Of a DNA stretch of 6,212 nt, positions 1 to 5,815 are shown piece by piece. The DNA comes from Nitrospinaceae bacterium UBA3496 (GTDB lineage Bacteria; UBA8248). Under the pieces are notes generated by a model. It was given only the letters and a program-made list of their open reading frames with translations, was not told where the DNA came from and did not search any database. Made by a program: the position numbers and the translations under genes. Where the stretch lies: NCBI GenBank assembly GCA_002377645.1, contig DFQF01000098.1, positions 1 to 6,212 of the forward strand, written 5' to 3'. Within the stretch, counting starts at the first letter, position 1, and each line of letters starts with the position of its first letter.

Positions 1-2
1 TA

Positions 3-731
3 AAAGTTAAATCTGGAATAGAAGATTTGTCTTTAGTTGAAACTACTTCCAAGGAGATACGAAATTTTCTCTCTAAAATAGAAGAACAAGACTCTCTTGC
101 AACTGCTGAAGTGCCAATTTCTTATGCAAATTGGTTATTGGAAAGAGCTCAATTGGAGAATGAAAAATTGGGGATAACTCTTCCAAGTGGTTTTACTAGA
201 ACTAAATTGTTACTAAATACACTTGTTGAGAAAAGTGAATTTTCAGATATGAATATTCATCCAGTTGCCGAACTGATGAATAATGTTTCGAAAGATAAAG
301 AAAGAATTGATGCAAGCATTCTTCTGAGTGATAAGGTTTTTAGTGGTTGGTATATTGATGATCAAATCATTAGGCCTTACGTGCAAACTTATATAGATTC
401 ATTAAATTCTGACAAGAAAATTAGTGAACAAAAAAGGAACGAACTCTTAGAACGGACTATAAAAACTGCAACTAGTGAAATCTATAAAAATAAGAATTAC
501 ATCAGAAGATTGACTTCTCAATTAGAAGAGAATGCGTATCTTTACCATCATTTAGGAATGAAAGATTTTTCTCGTGAATGTTTTATGTTGTCAACGGAGT
601 TAAGTAGTGATGAACTGACATCTTCCTTTTTTCTTGAAATGGTACGTTCAACACTTTTAGCTTGGTCCAAAAGTTTAAATGAGCAAAAAGAAAATGCAAA
701 AAAAGAAAGTGAAGACCAAACACAACAATAA
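3..731 (+). CDS. Unrecognised helical protein, 5' end outside window
   Basis: I do not recognise this protein. The reading frame is open from the first complete codon at position 3, so the gene most likely begins upstream. A TTG at 27 could serve as a start but has only a weak GGAA (15-18) ahead of it. The visible 242 residues are hydrophilic and look almost entirely alpha-helical, with no signal peptide or membrane segment. Landmarks in order are YANWLLERAQLENEKLGI, TRTKLLLNTLVEK, IHPVAELM, FSGWYIDDQIIRPYVQTYI and YLYHHLGMKDFSRECFMLS. The last resembles a single TPR-like or HEAT-like helical pair near the C-terminus, but no repeat series is evident. The tail (ENAKKESEDQTQQ) is charged and probably disordered. 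The stop is TAA. The VOC gene follows after 47 bases on the same strand, so co-transcription is possible. Confidence is high that it is coding, low on function. Confidence 0.8.
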   Translation, partial: KVKSGIEDLSLVETTSKEIRNFLSKIEEQDSLATAEVPISYANWLLERAQLENEKLGITLPSGFTRTKLLLNTLVEKSEFSDMNIHPVAELMNNVSKDKERIDASILLSDKVFSGWYIDDQIIRPYVQTYIDSLNSDKKISEQKRNELLERTIKTATSEIYKNKNYIRRLTSQLEENAYLYHHLGMKDFSRECFMLSTELSSDELTSSFFLEMVRSTLLAWSKSLNEQKENAKKESEDQTQQ

Positions 732-778
732 GAAGAAAAATGGATTTCTAATAATTCTTAGGAAGGAGTTTTTTTGAA

Positions 779-1168
779 ATGAATTTCAGATTAGATCATG
801 TGCATATTGTTAGTGAAAATGTTGATGAAATGTCTTCATTTTTTCAGGATTTATTTCTAGCAAAAGTATTGAGTTATGATGAAAATTTAAAAGGTGCGCC
901 AAATACAGTTGTTGAATTTGGTGGACTTAGGGTTTTTATAAGAGGCGTAAGGCCCGGAGAAGACCCAGACGCATTTTCGCCAGAACTTGTCCAAGGGTTA
1001 GACCATTTTGGATTAGAAGTAGAAAATGTTGAAGAATCTGCAAATATTTTACGTGCTAGAGGTGCTAAATTCATAGTTGAACCAGAGGCATCCGGTGTAG
1101 GTGGAAGAATGATAGCCTTTATATGTGGGCCTGAAAATGTTCGAATAGAATTATGTCAAAAGAAATAG
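779..1168 (+). CDS. VOC-superfamily (glyoxalase/dioxygenase fold) protein
   Basis: This is a small single-chain VOC protein of 129 residues, the usual size for the glyoxalase I / methylmalonyl-CoA epimerase / bleomycin-resistance fold. Two beta-alpha-beta-beta-beta modules are visible: module one starts at LDHVHIV (5-11) and module two at GLDHFGLEV (73-81), ending in RIEL (122-125). By position, H7 (or H9), H76 and E124 match three of the four metal ligands of glyoxalase I. The fourth, a glutamate on the late strand of module one, falls in RVFIRG (51-56), where no acid is present; E46 lies on the preceding strand. The substrate is therefore unknown, and a catalytic glyoxalase I should not be assumed. 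ATG 779 is chosen because AAGGAG at 763-768 sits 10 bases upstream. The gene lies 47 bases after the helical-protein gene and converges on the transporter gene with a 28-base gap. It is cytoplasmic, since no signal peptide is seen. Confidence 0.85.
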   Translation: MNFRLDHVHIVSENVDEMSSFFQDLFLAKVLSYDENLKGAPNTVVEFGGLRVFIRGVRPGEDPDAFSPELVQGLDHFGLEVENVEESANILRARGAKFIVEPEASGVGGRMIAFICGPENVRIELCQKK

Positions 1169-1196
1169 AGATTTTGATATAATTCGTGACTTTTTA

Positions 1197-2078
1197 TTAG
1201 GACATTACTACGGCGATTCCTCCTAGTACAACTAGGAATGTTCCTATCCATATTTTTGAATTTATAATCTCTATTTTCCCTAGAAAAATTCTGCTAAAAA
1301 CGACAACCCATATAGGGGCGGTTCTGCTAAGAGGGAGTGCGGTTGTGACGTCTGCAATGCTGAATGCATTCCATAGGAACCATGAACTAGCAATTCCTCC
1401 AAATCCCGCAGTTGTTAAAATTAAAAGTCCTTTTTTATTTGATTTTATAAGTCCTTTTTCAGGTAAAACCTTTCTCCAAGAAAATAGGACTATATTCCCC
1501 ATAGCAAAAGAGAAAAACATGCCAACAGCAGGGGTTGACTGATATTTGTATGCAAATTTAACTAGAATTGGCGGTATCGCATAAGCAATAGATGCAATTA
1601 ACGCAAAAAAGATTGCAGTTTGAAACCAGTCTTTAAAAGTTTTTGAATCATCATCTTGAATACTAAGAAGACCTACCCCAAAAACAACCGCTAGAGTTCC
1701 TAATATAACCAGTGTATTTGGTGTTTCTCCAAGAAAGATTACTGCAAAAATTACACCCCAAATGGGTGTAGCGGATGAAATTCCTGCGGTTCTGCTCACA
1801 CCCATTCTTGAAATACCAATATAATACATAACCCTAGCTATTCCAGGTCCAGTAATTCCTATGGCTAAGTACCATAGAATTGGAGGTAGTGTTGAATTCA
1901 TTAGTGTTCCTGAATAAATAGCAATCAACAATCCTCCAATTGATACCATCGAATTCATAATTAACGCAGCGGAAACAGGACTAGCGTTCTGAATGCCTTG
2001 ACGAACAAGTATTTGAGTAAATCCAAAGGTGATTGAAGAGGCAATTGCCAATAATTCACCTTGTCCGATTAGGTTCAC
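1197..2078 (-). CDS. EamA/DMT-family ten-helix transporter
   Basis: This is an inner-membrane permease of the drug/metabolite transporter superfamily; members typically export amino acids, nucleobases or other small metabolites. At 293 residues it has the usual length and two EamA domains (about 7-140 and 152-292). Ten hydrophobic segments are visible at roughly 7-25, 34-56, 66-86, 97-116, 121-140, 152-172, 181-201, 217-237, 244-264 and 274-292. Internal duplication shows in the paired motifs SRTAGISSATPIWGVIFAV (95-113) and LSRTAPIWVVVFSRIFLG (250-267), each leading into a conserved FLGE/FLGK turn. The start is GTG (2078-2076), preceded at 9 bases by AAAAGGA on the minus strand. An ATG inside that spacer is out of frame and stops within four codons. 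The HAD phosphatase gene lies 70 bases upstream in the same direction, so the two may be co-transcribed. Substrate cannot be read from sequence. Confidence 0.92.
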   Translation of the reverse strand: MNLIGQGELLAIASSITFGFTQILVRQGIQNASPVSAALIMNSMVSIGGLLIAIYSGTLMNSTLPPILWYLAIGITGPGIARVMYYIGISRMGVSRTAGISSATPIWGVIFAVIFLGETPNTLVILGTLAVVFGVGLLSIQDDDSKTFKDWFQTAIFFALIASIAYAIPPILVKFAYKYQSTPAVGMFFSFAMGNIVLFSWRKVLPEKGLIKSNKKGLLILTTAGFGGIASSWFLWNAFSIADVTTALPLSRTAPIWVVVFSRIFLGKIEIINSKIWIGTFLVVLGGIAVVMS

Positions 2079-2087
2079 TTTGCCATA

Positions 2088-2094
2088 TCCTTTT
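2088..2094 (-). promoter_or_regulatory. Ribosome binding site deciding GTG start of EamA transporter
   Basis: On the minus strand this reads AAAAGGA, 9 bases before the GTG at 2078-2076. It supports the GTG over the nearby ATG, which is out of frame and too close to the site. Confidence 0.7.
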
Positions 2095-2103
2095 GATAAG
2101 TTG

Positions 2104-2137
2104 GAAAACTATTTTTTCTGTAGTTTTTAAAAATAGT
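2104..2137. repeat. Two overlapping, mutually exclusive AT-rich inverted repeats
   Basis: In the gap between the HAD and EamA genes, two perfect inverted repeats share sequence. The first is AAAACTA (2105-2111) with TAGTTTT (2121-2127), loop of 9. The second is ACTATTTTT (2108-2116) with AAAAATAGT (2129-2137), loop of 12. Because they overlap, a transcript could form only one stem at a time. Read on the minus strand, the first stem ends in TAGTTTT, so a weak terminator after the HAD gene or an attenuator ahead of the transporter is possible. The stems are almost entirely A-T and therefore weak. Chance formation in AT-rich DNA is a real alternative. Confidence 0.4.
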
Positions 2138-2148
2138 GTAGCTTTAAA

Positions 2149-2784
2149 CTAAAGAAGGTTAAGGATCTCGTCGAATTTGAATAAAAGTTTGTCAGGATCA
2201 GCATTTTCAATAGATTCTCTGGACGCATATTTTCCAAGTATAGCCCAAGATTGAATTCCTGAAGCTTTTGCAGCAAGAATATCAATTGGGGTGTCTCCTA
2301 CTAAGATAGTCTCTTCGCGAGATACTTTTAATTTTCTTAATGCTTCTTCAATCATTTCTGGGTCGGGTTTTGGTTTGAAACCTTGTAAGTTTCCATAAAC
2401 AACTTCCATTTTATCAAAGAGGTTGAAATGAATTAATTGTTCTTTCGCATACAAGTAAGTTTTATTTGTGACACATCCAAGTAAATATTCCCTTGATTTT
2501 AATGATAAAATCGTACTTTCTACTTTAGGCAATATTTTTGTCCCATCGATAAAATGTTGTTTGTAGTGTTTCCTATATATAGGAACGGCTTTGGCTCCAA
2601 TCTCTTCACCCCATAATTCCATAAATCTTGTTTCTAAAGTCGGACCTATGGAGGCTAGAATTTCATCTTGATTTAGGGTAGGTTTATCAATGTCTTTGCA
2701 AGTAAGTTGTAATGATTTTGCAATTCCTTCGTAACTGTCTACTAGGGTTCCATCGTGATCGAATAAGATTGCGCGTATTGTCAT
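2149..2784 (-). CDS. HAD-superfamily phosphatase (phosphoglycolate phosphatase/beta-phosphoglucomutase-like)
   Basis: This is a cytoplasmic haloacid-dehalogenase-type phosphohydrolase of 211 residues with all four HAD motifs. Motif I is FDHDGTLVDS, with nucleophile D9 and acid/base D11. Motif II is the threonine of VTNK (T106). Motif III is the lysine in GFKPKPDP (K137 or K139). Motif IV is GDTPIDI, with D164 and D168 binding Mg2+. The helical insert between motifs I and II marks the C1-cap subfamily that includes Gph and beta-phosphoglucomutase. The acid/base residue plus PKPDP fits a Gph-like phosphatase acting on a small phosphorylated metabolite, but the substrate is unproven. I start at ATG 2784, just before the usual TIRAILFDHDG opening. 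An in-frame ATG at 2832 would add 16 residues, but it has no Shine-Dalgarno site and would leave only 18 bases to the divergent rlmN. The shorter start leaves 66 bases for promoters. The stop is TAG. Confidence 0.88.
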   Translation of the reverse strand: MTIRAILFDHDGTLVDSYEGIAKSLQLTCKDIDKPTLNQDEILASIGPTLETRFMELWGEEIGAKAVPIYRKHYKQHFIDGTKILPKVESTILSLKSREYLLGCVTNKTYLYAKEQLIHFNLFDKMEVVYGNLQGFKPKPDPEMIEEALRKLKVSREETILVGDTPIDILAAKASGIQSWAILGKYASRESIENADPDKLLFKFDEILNLL

Positions 2785-2819
2785 TTTGAAAGATTCCGAT
2801 AGTTTGAGCGCTTCAACTA

Positions 2820-2844
2820 ATTTAAGGAACATAGCATTTAAGGA
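2820..2844. repeat. Short direct repeat in divergent HAD/rlmN region
   Basis: ATTTAAGGA occurs at 2820-2828 and again at 2836-2844, a 16-base period. The second copy contains the AAGGA that serves as the rlmN ribosome binding site. On the opposite strand each copy gives TTAAAT, a loose -10-like hexamer facing the HAD gene. It could be an operator pair or coincidence; no clear -35/-10 pair was found for either gene. Confidence 0.3.
2840..2844 (+). promoter_or_regulatory. Ribosome binding site for rlmN
   Basis: AAGGA lies 6 bases before the ATG at 2851. This supports that start over the in-frame ATG at 2875, and indirectly supports the shorter start for the divergent HAD gene. Confidence 0.65.
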
Positions 2845-2850
2845 CTTCTA

Positions 2851-3972
2851 ATGAAAAGTGATTTGGCGAATTTTATGGAACTTAACCCGTATTCAAAGAA
2901 ATGCAAGCCTGATTTAATAGATTTGAAAGGCATGGAATTAGGAGAACTACAAAATTTTTGTGAGAAATTTGGTGAGCCGAATTTTAGGGGAAAACAATTG
3001 TTTGATTGGATTTATAATATTGATGAAATTTCCTTTGATCGTATGATGAATTTGCCAGGTTCTTTTCGTCAAAATCTTATGAGAGTTGCGAAAGTAGGTA
3101 GGTTTGCCAGCGCGGATATACAAGAATCTATTGATGGTACAGAGAAATATTCCTGGGTTCTCGCAGATAGTTCGATTGTAGAAAGTGTGAGGATTCCAAT
3201 GATTCATGCAGGAAATATTAAAAGATGGTCTATCTGCATTTCAACACAAGTGGGTTGTGCAATGGGATGTAAATTTTGTTTAACCGGAAAGATGGGTTTT
3301 GTTCGTCAATTAACTTCAGGAGAAATCGTTGAACAGTTTTTAGCTGCAAAGAGAAGATTAGGAGAGAATGATAGGTTCCATAATATTGTTTTTATGGGTA
3401 TGGGTGAGCCTCTTGATAATTTCGAAGAAATGAAAAAAGCTGCACAGATACTTACAGATCCTGGTTTTGAAGGAGTCGCAAAAAAAAGATTGACTGTATC
3501 TACAGTAGGTATTTCAAATAAAATCAAAGATTTCTTAAAATCCATTCCAGACGTTGGTCTTGCTATATCCTTACATGCTTCAGATGATTTTACTCGTTCA
3601 AAACTTGTTCCAGTTAATAAAAAATGGAATTTGTCTTCTCTTATTACAATTTGTAGAAACTTATCTTCGAAAGATATTAAGAGGATAACTTTCGAATATG
3701 TTTTACTAAAAGGAGTAAACGACTCTGAGAAAGATGCCAATGAGTTAGTAAGAATTTTAAATGGAATTCGAACTAAAATTAATCTTATCCCTTGGAATGA
3801 ATTTCAAGGAGTTAATTTTAAAAGTCCAGATGAAAAGAATGTAGAAAAATTTCAAAAAATACTTAAAAAGAACGGTTTCGTAACAACCGTGAGAAAAAGT
3901 AAAGGTGCTGATATTAGTGCTGCTTGTGGTCAACTTGCAGATATTTCTATTTTAAAGAACGGAACAAATTAG
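2851..3972 (+). CDS. rlmN: Dual-specificity RNA methyltransferase RlmN
   Basis: This is the radical-SAM enzyme that methylates C2 of adenine 2503 in 23S rRNA and of adenine 37 in some tRNAs, which supports decoding fidelity at the peptidyl-transferase centre. The 373 residues are of typical length. The N-terminal accessory domain opens at DLIDLKGMEL (21-30) and includes FRGKQLFDWIY (45-55). The radical-SAM cluster motif CxxxCxxC is at C136, C140 and C143, within QVGCAMGCKFCLTG. MGMGEPLDN (182-190) is the glycine-rich SAM-binding segment. C359, in ADISAACGQL, is the methyl-carrying cysteine. C129, in WSICIST, lies seven residues before the first cluster cysteine and matches the resolving cysteine of E. 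coli RlmN. The catalytic set looks complete. The neighbourhood gives no operon partner: the HAD gene diverges upstream and 132 bases follow before the next gene. Confidence 0.97.
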   Translation: MKSDLANFMELNPYSKKCKPDLIDLKGMELGELQNFCEKFGEPNFRGKQLFDWIYNIDEISFDRMMNLPGSFRQNLMRVAKVGRFASADIQESIDGTEKYSWVLADSSIVESVRIPMIHAGNIKRWSICISTQVGCAMGCKFCLTGKMGFVRQLTSGEIVEQFLAAKRRLGENDRFHNIVFMGMGEPLDNFEEMKKAAQILTDPGFEGVAKKRLTVSTVGISNKIKDFLKSIPDVGLAISLHASDDFTRSKLVPVNKKWNLSSLITICRNLSSKDIKRITFEYVLLKGVNDSEKDANELVRILNGIRTKINLIPWNEFQGVNFKSPDEKNVEKFQKILKKNGFVTTVRKSKGADISAACGQLADISILKNGTN

Positions 3973-4089
3973 ATTATTAGTGGATATAAGATTTATCTCT
4001 TTTGTACTTAATAATTTAAAGAAAATGTTTCTGGTGCTACAATCTTTTAGGAATTTCTTTTTTTTTACTATTCCCAATTTTATGTGTGC

Positions 4090-4094
4090 AGGGG
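4090..4094 (+). promoter_or_regulatory. Ribosome binding site deciding the start at 4105
   Basis: AGGGG lies 10 bases before ATG 4105. An in-frame GTG at 4084 would place this site inside the coding sequence and has no comparable site of its own, so the ATG is preferred. Confidence 0.55.
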
Positions 4095-4104
4095 TAATTT
4101 CAAT

Positions 4105-4851
4105 ATGATTGACAAGAATGAATATACAGAAAAATTAAGGGAAGAACTTCAAGAATTCATTTTACGTCAGAAATCTATTATTGATAGATTGCAAAGTGTG
4201 GAAGAGAAATTATCACTTCTAGAAAACTTAGATGTTACTCCAACTAAAGATGAGGAAAAAGGACTTTATGATTACAAGATTAATCTTGATCAAAGAGAAT
4301 ATACTATTCATGATGTGAATGGTAAAAAGGCAAGTATGGTAAGTAAGCGTAATTGTTCTGCACTCAGGGATCTCTCAGAAATCAGATCAAGATGTCATAC
4401 GGGTACAGGTGATCGCTCAGTAATATATAAGTATAGGACTATAGACAATGATTCAGGAGAGTCAGCAGATTGGGAGGAAGTTGAGTTTAAGGTAGATAAA
4501 ATGACTAGCGTAGATTCTTCAGCATGTCTTTCTCTGCCTGTACCTTTGACCGAAGGCGAATCATTTGAAATTCAAGAAGAAATGGTTCTTGCAAATACAT
4601 TTAATTCTAGGAATGAGTGGGTTACACTAGTTGTAGAATATCCTACAGATTCGTTTAAACTTTCATTGATTCTTCCGTTTGAGAGAAAACCAATAGGTGT
4701 AAGGAGAGAGGAATCTGACGGAGCGTCTAACAGTTTCAATAAAAGACGTCTATATCCAGAATTTGATGCTGAAAACAATCGAATTGTTATATTGTGGGAT
4801 GAGCACTCCCCGATTTTAGGTAGGGCATATACAATGTTCTGGGATTGGTAA
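4105..4851 (+). CDS. Unrecognised protein: coiled coil plus beta-rich C-terminal domain
   Basis: I do not recognise this 248-residue protein. Residues 6-43 form a charged amphipathic helix with heptad-like leucine/isoleucine spacing (LREELQEFILRQKSIIDRL onward), probably a coiled coil for oligomerisation. A short linker (44-54) follows. Residues 55-248 look like a beta sandwich: YTIHDVNGKKASMV (66-79), WEEVEFKV (123-130), LSLPVPLTEGESFEIQEEM (142-160), WVTLVVEYPTDSFKLSLIL (172-190), IVILWDE (227-233) and the ending RAYTMFWDW (240-248). From memory only, the pattern of a strand ending in 'EYPT', then 'LPFERKP', then a terminal Y-x-x-x-W-x-W resembles beta-sandwich modules in bacterial signalling or conflict-associated proteins. 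I could not verify this. There is no signal peptide or membrane segment, so it is probably cytoplasmic. The start is ATG 4105, preceded by AGGGG; an in-frame GTG at 4084 would add seven residues. The next gene follows 45 bases downstream on the same strand. Confidence 0.8.
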   Translation: MIDKNEYTEKLREELQEFILRQKSIIDRLQSVEEKLSLLENLDVTPTKDEEKGLYDYKINLDQREYTIHDVNGKKASMVSKRNCSALRDLSEIRSRCHTGTGDRSVIYKYRTIDNDSGESADWEEVEFKVDKMTSVDSSACLSLPVPLTEGESFEIQEEMVLANTFNSRNEWVTLVVEYPTDSFKLSLILPFERKPIGVRREESDGASNSFNKRRLYPEFDAENNRIVILWDEHSPILGRAYTMFWDW

Positions 4852-4866
4852 AAGTTTGAAAACTAT

Positions 4867-4884
4867 TTTAAAACTGAGTTTAAA
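4867..4884 (+). promoter_or_regulatory. Palindrome overlapping a ribosome binding site
   Basis: The arms AAACT (4871-4875) and AGTTT (4877-4881) flank a single G. They extend to TTTaAAACT/AGTTTAAA if one unpaired A is allowed. The downstream arm runs into AAAGGAG (4882-4888), the Shine-Dalgarno site of the 104-residue gene, 8 bases before its ATG. As DNA it could be a small operator. As RNA a one-base loop cannot close, so any hairpin would be short and weak. It may be chance in AT-rich sequence. Confidence 0.25.
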
Positions 4885-4896
4885 GGAGAAAATGAA

Positions 4897-5211
4897 ATGT
4901 TAGAGCCAGATAGTTTCTTAGTAGAATTAACAGAAAATTTTGATTCTGAAATCCTTTCCGATGGTTCAATTAAGACCAATCGTGAATCTCTTGAGAAATG
5001 TGCTGCAAAATTTAATGCCATTGTGAGTATAAGTCATGCCAAGAATTTTGAACTTAATATCCATGTCCCCACGATCAGTGTAAGGAGAATAGAAAAAAAA
5101 GGTACGAAAACTGAAACTGAAACACTTTTTTTTGATTACGAAGAACAGGATGGTAGTATTGTTACGAATCCTGAAAATTGGGGTAGAGTTCCCAATCAAA
5201 TCTTTGGTTAA
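4897..5211 (+). CDS. Unrecognised small protein, 104 residues
   Basis: I do not recognise this protein. It is short, soluble and acidic at its N-terminus (MLEPDSFLVELTENFDSEIL), with no signal peptide, membrane segment or cysteine motif. A helix around 29-37 (RESLEKCAA) is followed by strands FNAIVSISH (39-47), FELNIHVPTISVRRI (51-65) and ETLFFDYEE (75-83), then a probable loop ending in ENWGRVPNQIFG. The whole suggests a small alpha/beta domain. The start is firm: AAAGGAG ends 8 bases before ATG 4897, and the overlapping ATG at 4892 is in another frame and stops after three codons. The gene begins 45 bases after the coiled-coil protein gene and ends 29 bases before the thioesterase gene, so all three probably share a transcript. 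It contains an A8 run (5093-5100) and a T8 run (5126-5133), both potential slippage sites. Confidence 0.75.
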   Translation: MLEPDSFLVELTENFDSEILSDGSIKTNRESLEKCAAKFNAIVSISHAKNFELNIHVPTISVRRIEKKGTKTETETLFFDYEEQDGSIVTNPENWGRVPNQIFG

Positions 5212-5231
5212 TTTTAAAACATTCAAGTTTT

Positions 5232-5235
5232 GGAG
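5232..5235 (+). promoter_or_regulatory. Ribosome binding site deciding GTG start of thioesterase
   Basis: GGAG lies 5 bases before GTG 5241. The overlapping GTG at 5239 is out of frame. There is no upstream in-frame ATG, so the GTG is the best start. Confidence 0.6.
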
Positions 5236-5240
5236 TAAGT

Positions 5241-5693
5241 GTGTCTGAAAAGTCACTCAAGGATCAAGTTGGGGATTTTCTCAAAAAAAGATGGTCTGGG
5301 AATTTTAATGAGCATGTTGGTATCGAATTTGTAGATGCAGGTAAAGATTTTGCTGAAATGCGTCTTCCTTTAAAATCTGAAATTTTACAACCAACTGGAA
5401 TTTTGCACGGAGGTGCTATTTTTTCTTTAATGGATTGTACTGGTGGAGTTGCTGCTCATTTAAGTTATCCTGGACAAAATCTAGTAACTCTTGAGATGAA
5501 AGTAAATTTCATACGTCCTGTTTCTTCAGGATTTGTTGTTGCAGAAACATCCCCATTGCATAGAGGAAGAAAAACTTCTGTTTGGGAAATAAGAGTAAGT
5601 GATGAGGAAAATCGAACAGTAGCGTTTGCTACTGCCACTTATGTGGTCGCGAGTACTCCTGCAGAGAAAAATATTTTTCCTATTTTTGAATAA
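5241..5693 (+). CDS. PaaI-like hotdog-fold acyl-CoA thioesterase
   Basis: This is a cytoplasmic thioesterase of the PaaI/4HBT type, hydrolysing an acyl-CoA (typically aryl- or phenylacetyl-CoA-like substrates in the family) to the free acid and CoA. The 150 residues match the family's single hotdog domain. The signature segment is PTGILHGGAIFSLMD: H56-G57-G58 sits at the start of the long central helix, and D65 is the acidic residue expected within that helix. VNFIRPVSSG (88-97) is the conserved strand and turn that follows, and WEIRVSDEENRTVAFATATY (115-134) supplies the last two strands. Such enzymes work as dimers or tetramers. The gene is 29 bases after the 104-residue unknown gene, consistent with an operon, and no metabolic partner lies beside it that would name the substrate. 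The start is GTG 5241 with GGAG 5 bases upstream. Confidence 0.92.
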   Translation: MSEKSLKDQVGDFLKKRWSGNFNEHVGIEFVDAGKDFAEMRLPLKSEILQPTGILHGGAIFSLMDCTGGVAAHLSYPGQNLVTLEMKVNFIRPVSSGFVVAETSPLHRGRKTSVWEIRVSDEENRTVAFATATYVVASTPAEKNIFPIFE

Positions 5694-5706
5694 TTTTATT
5701 TTGATG

Positions 5707-5733
5707 CTACACGCTCTTATGAAGCTGTGTTAG
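5707..5733 (+). terminator. Weak stem-loop after thioesterase gene, possible terminator
   Basis: CTACACGCT (5707-5715) can pair with AGC-GTG-TAG spread over 5723-5733, giving nine base pairs with two single-base bulges (T5726 and T5730) and a seven-base loop. A pyrimidine-rich tract (5734-5747) follows, but it contains several C residues rather than a clean U run. It lies 13 bases after the thioesterase stop and could separate that transcript from acnA. Confidence 0.3.
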
Positions 5734-5815
5734 TCTCTTTCCTTTCCATTTTGAGTATATGTTTTAGGTTTTAGAGATTTCATTTTAAATTCTTTTTGTT
5801 TTATGGAGAAATTTT

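Noticed and set aside
1169..1196. Bidirectional terminator between the converging VOC and EamA genes
   Set aside because: The 28-base gap contains a short T run but no stem of useful length.
2142..2154. CTTTA/TAAAG palindrome overlapping the HAD stop codon as a terminator
   Set aside because: Only five A-T-rich base pairs with a three-base loop; too weak to call on its own.
3306..3740. Long open frame on the minus strand inside rlmN (144 codons)
   Set aside because: It lies wholly antisense to the well-supported rlmN, and its translation shows no recognisable motif; a shadow frame.
2851..3972. Possibility that the radical-SAM gene is Cfr, the antibiotic-resistance methyltransferase
   Set aside because: The length, the N-terminal accessory domain and the C-terminal ADISAACGQL segment fit RlmN, and the setting is ordinary chromosomal DNA with no mobile element.
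4966..5256. Minus-strand open frame of 96 codons opposite the 104-residue gene
   Set aside because: Its phenylalanine-rich stretch simply reflects the A-rich and T-rich tracts of the sense strand, and the sense gene has a much better ribosome binding site.
5751..5790. Sigma-70-like promoter for acnA (TTGAGT with downstream TTTAAAT)
   Set aside because: At 17-base spacing the second hexamer is GAGATT, and TTTAAAT is too far away; not convincing.
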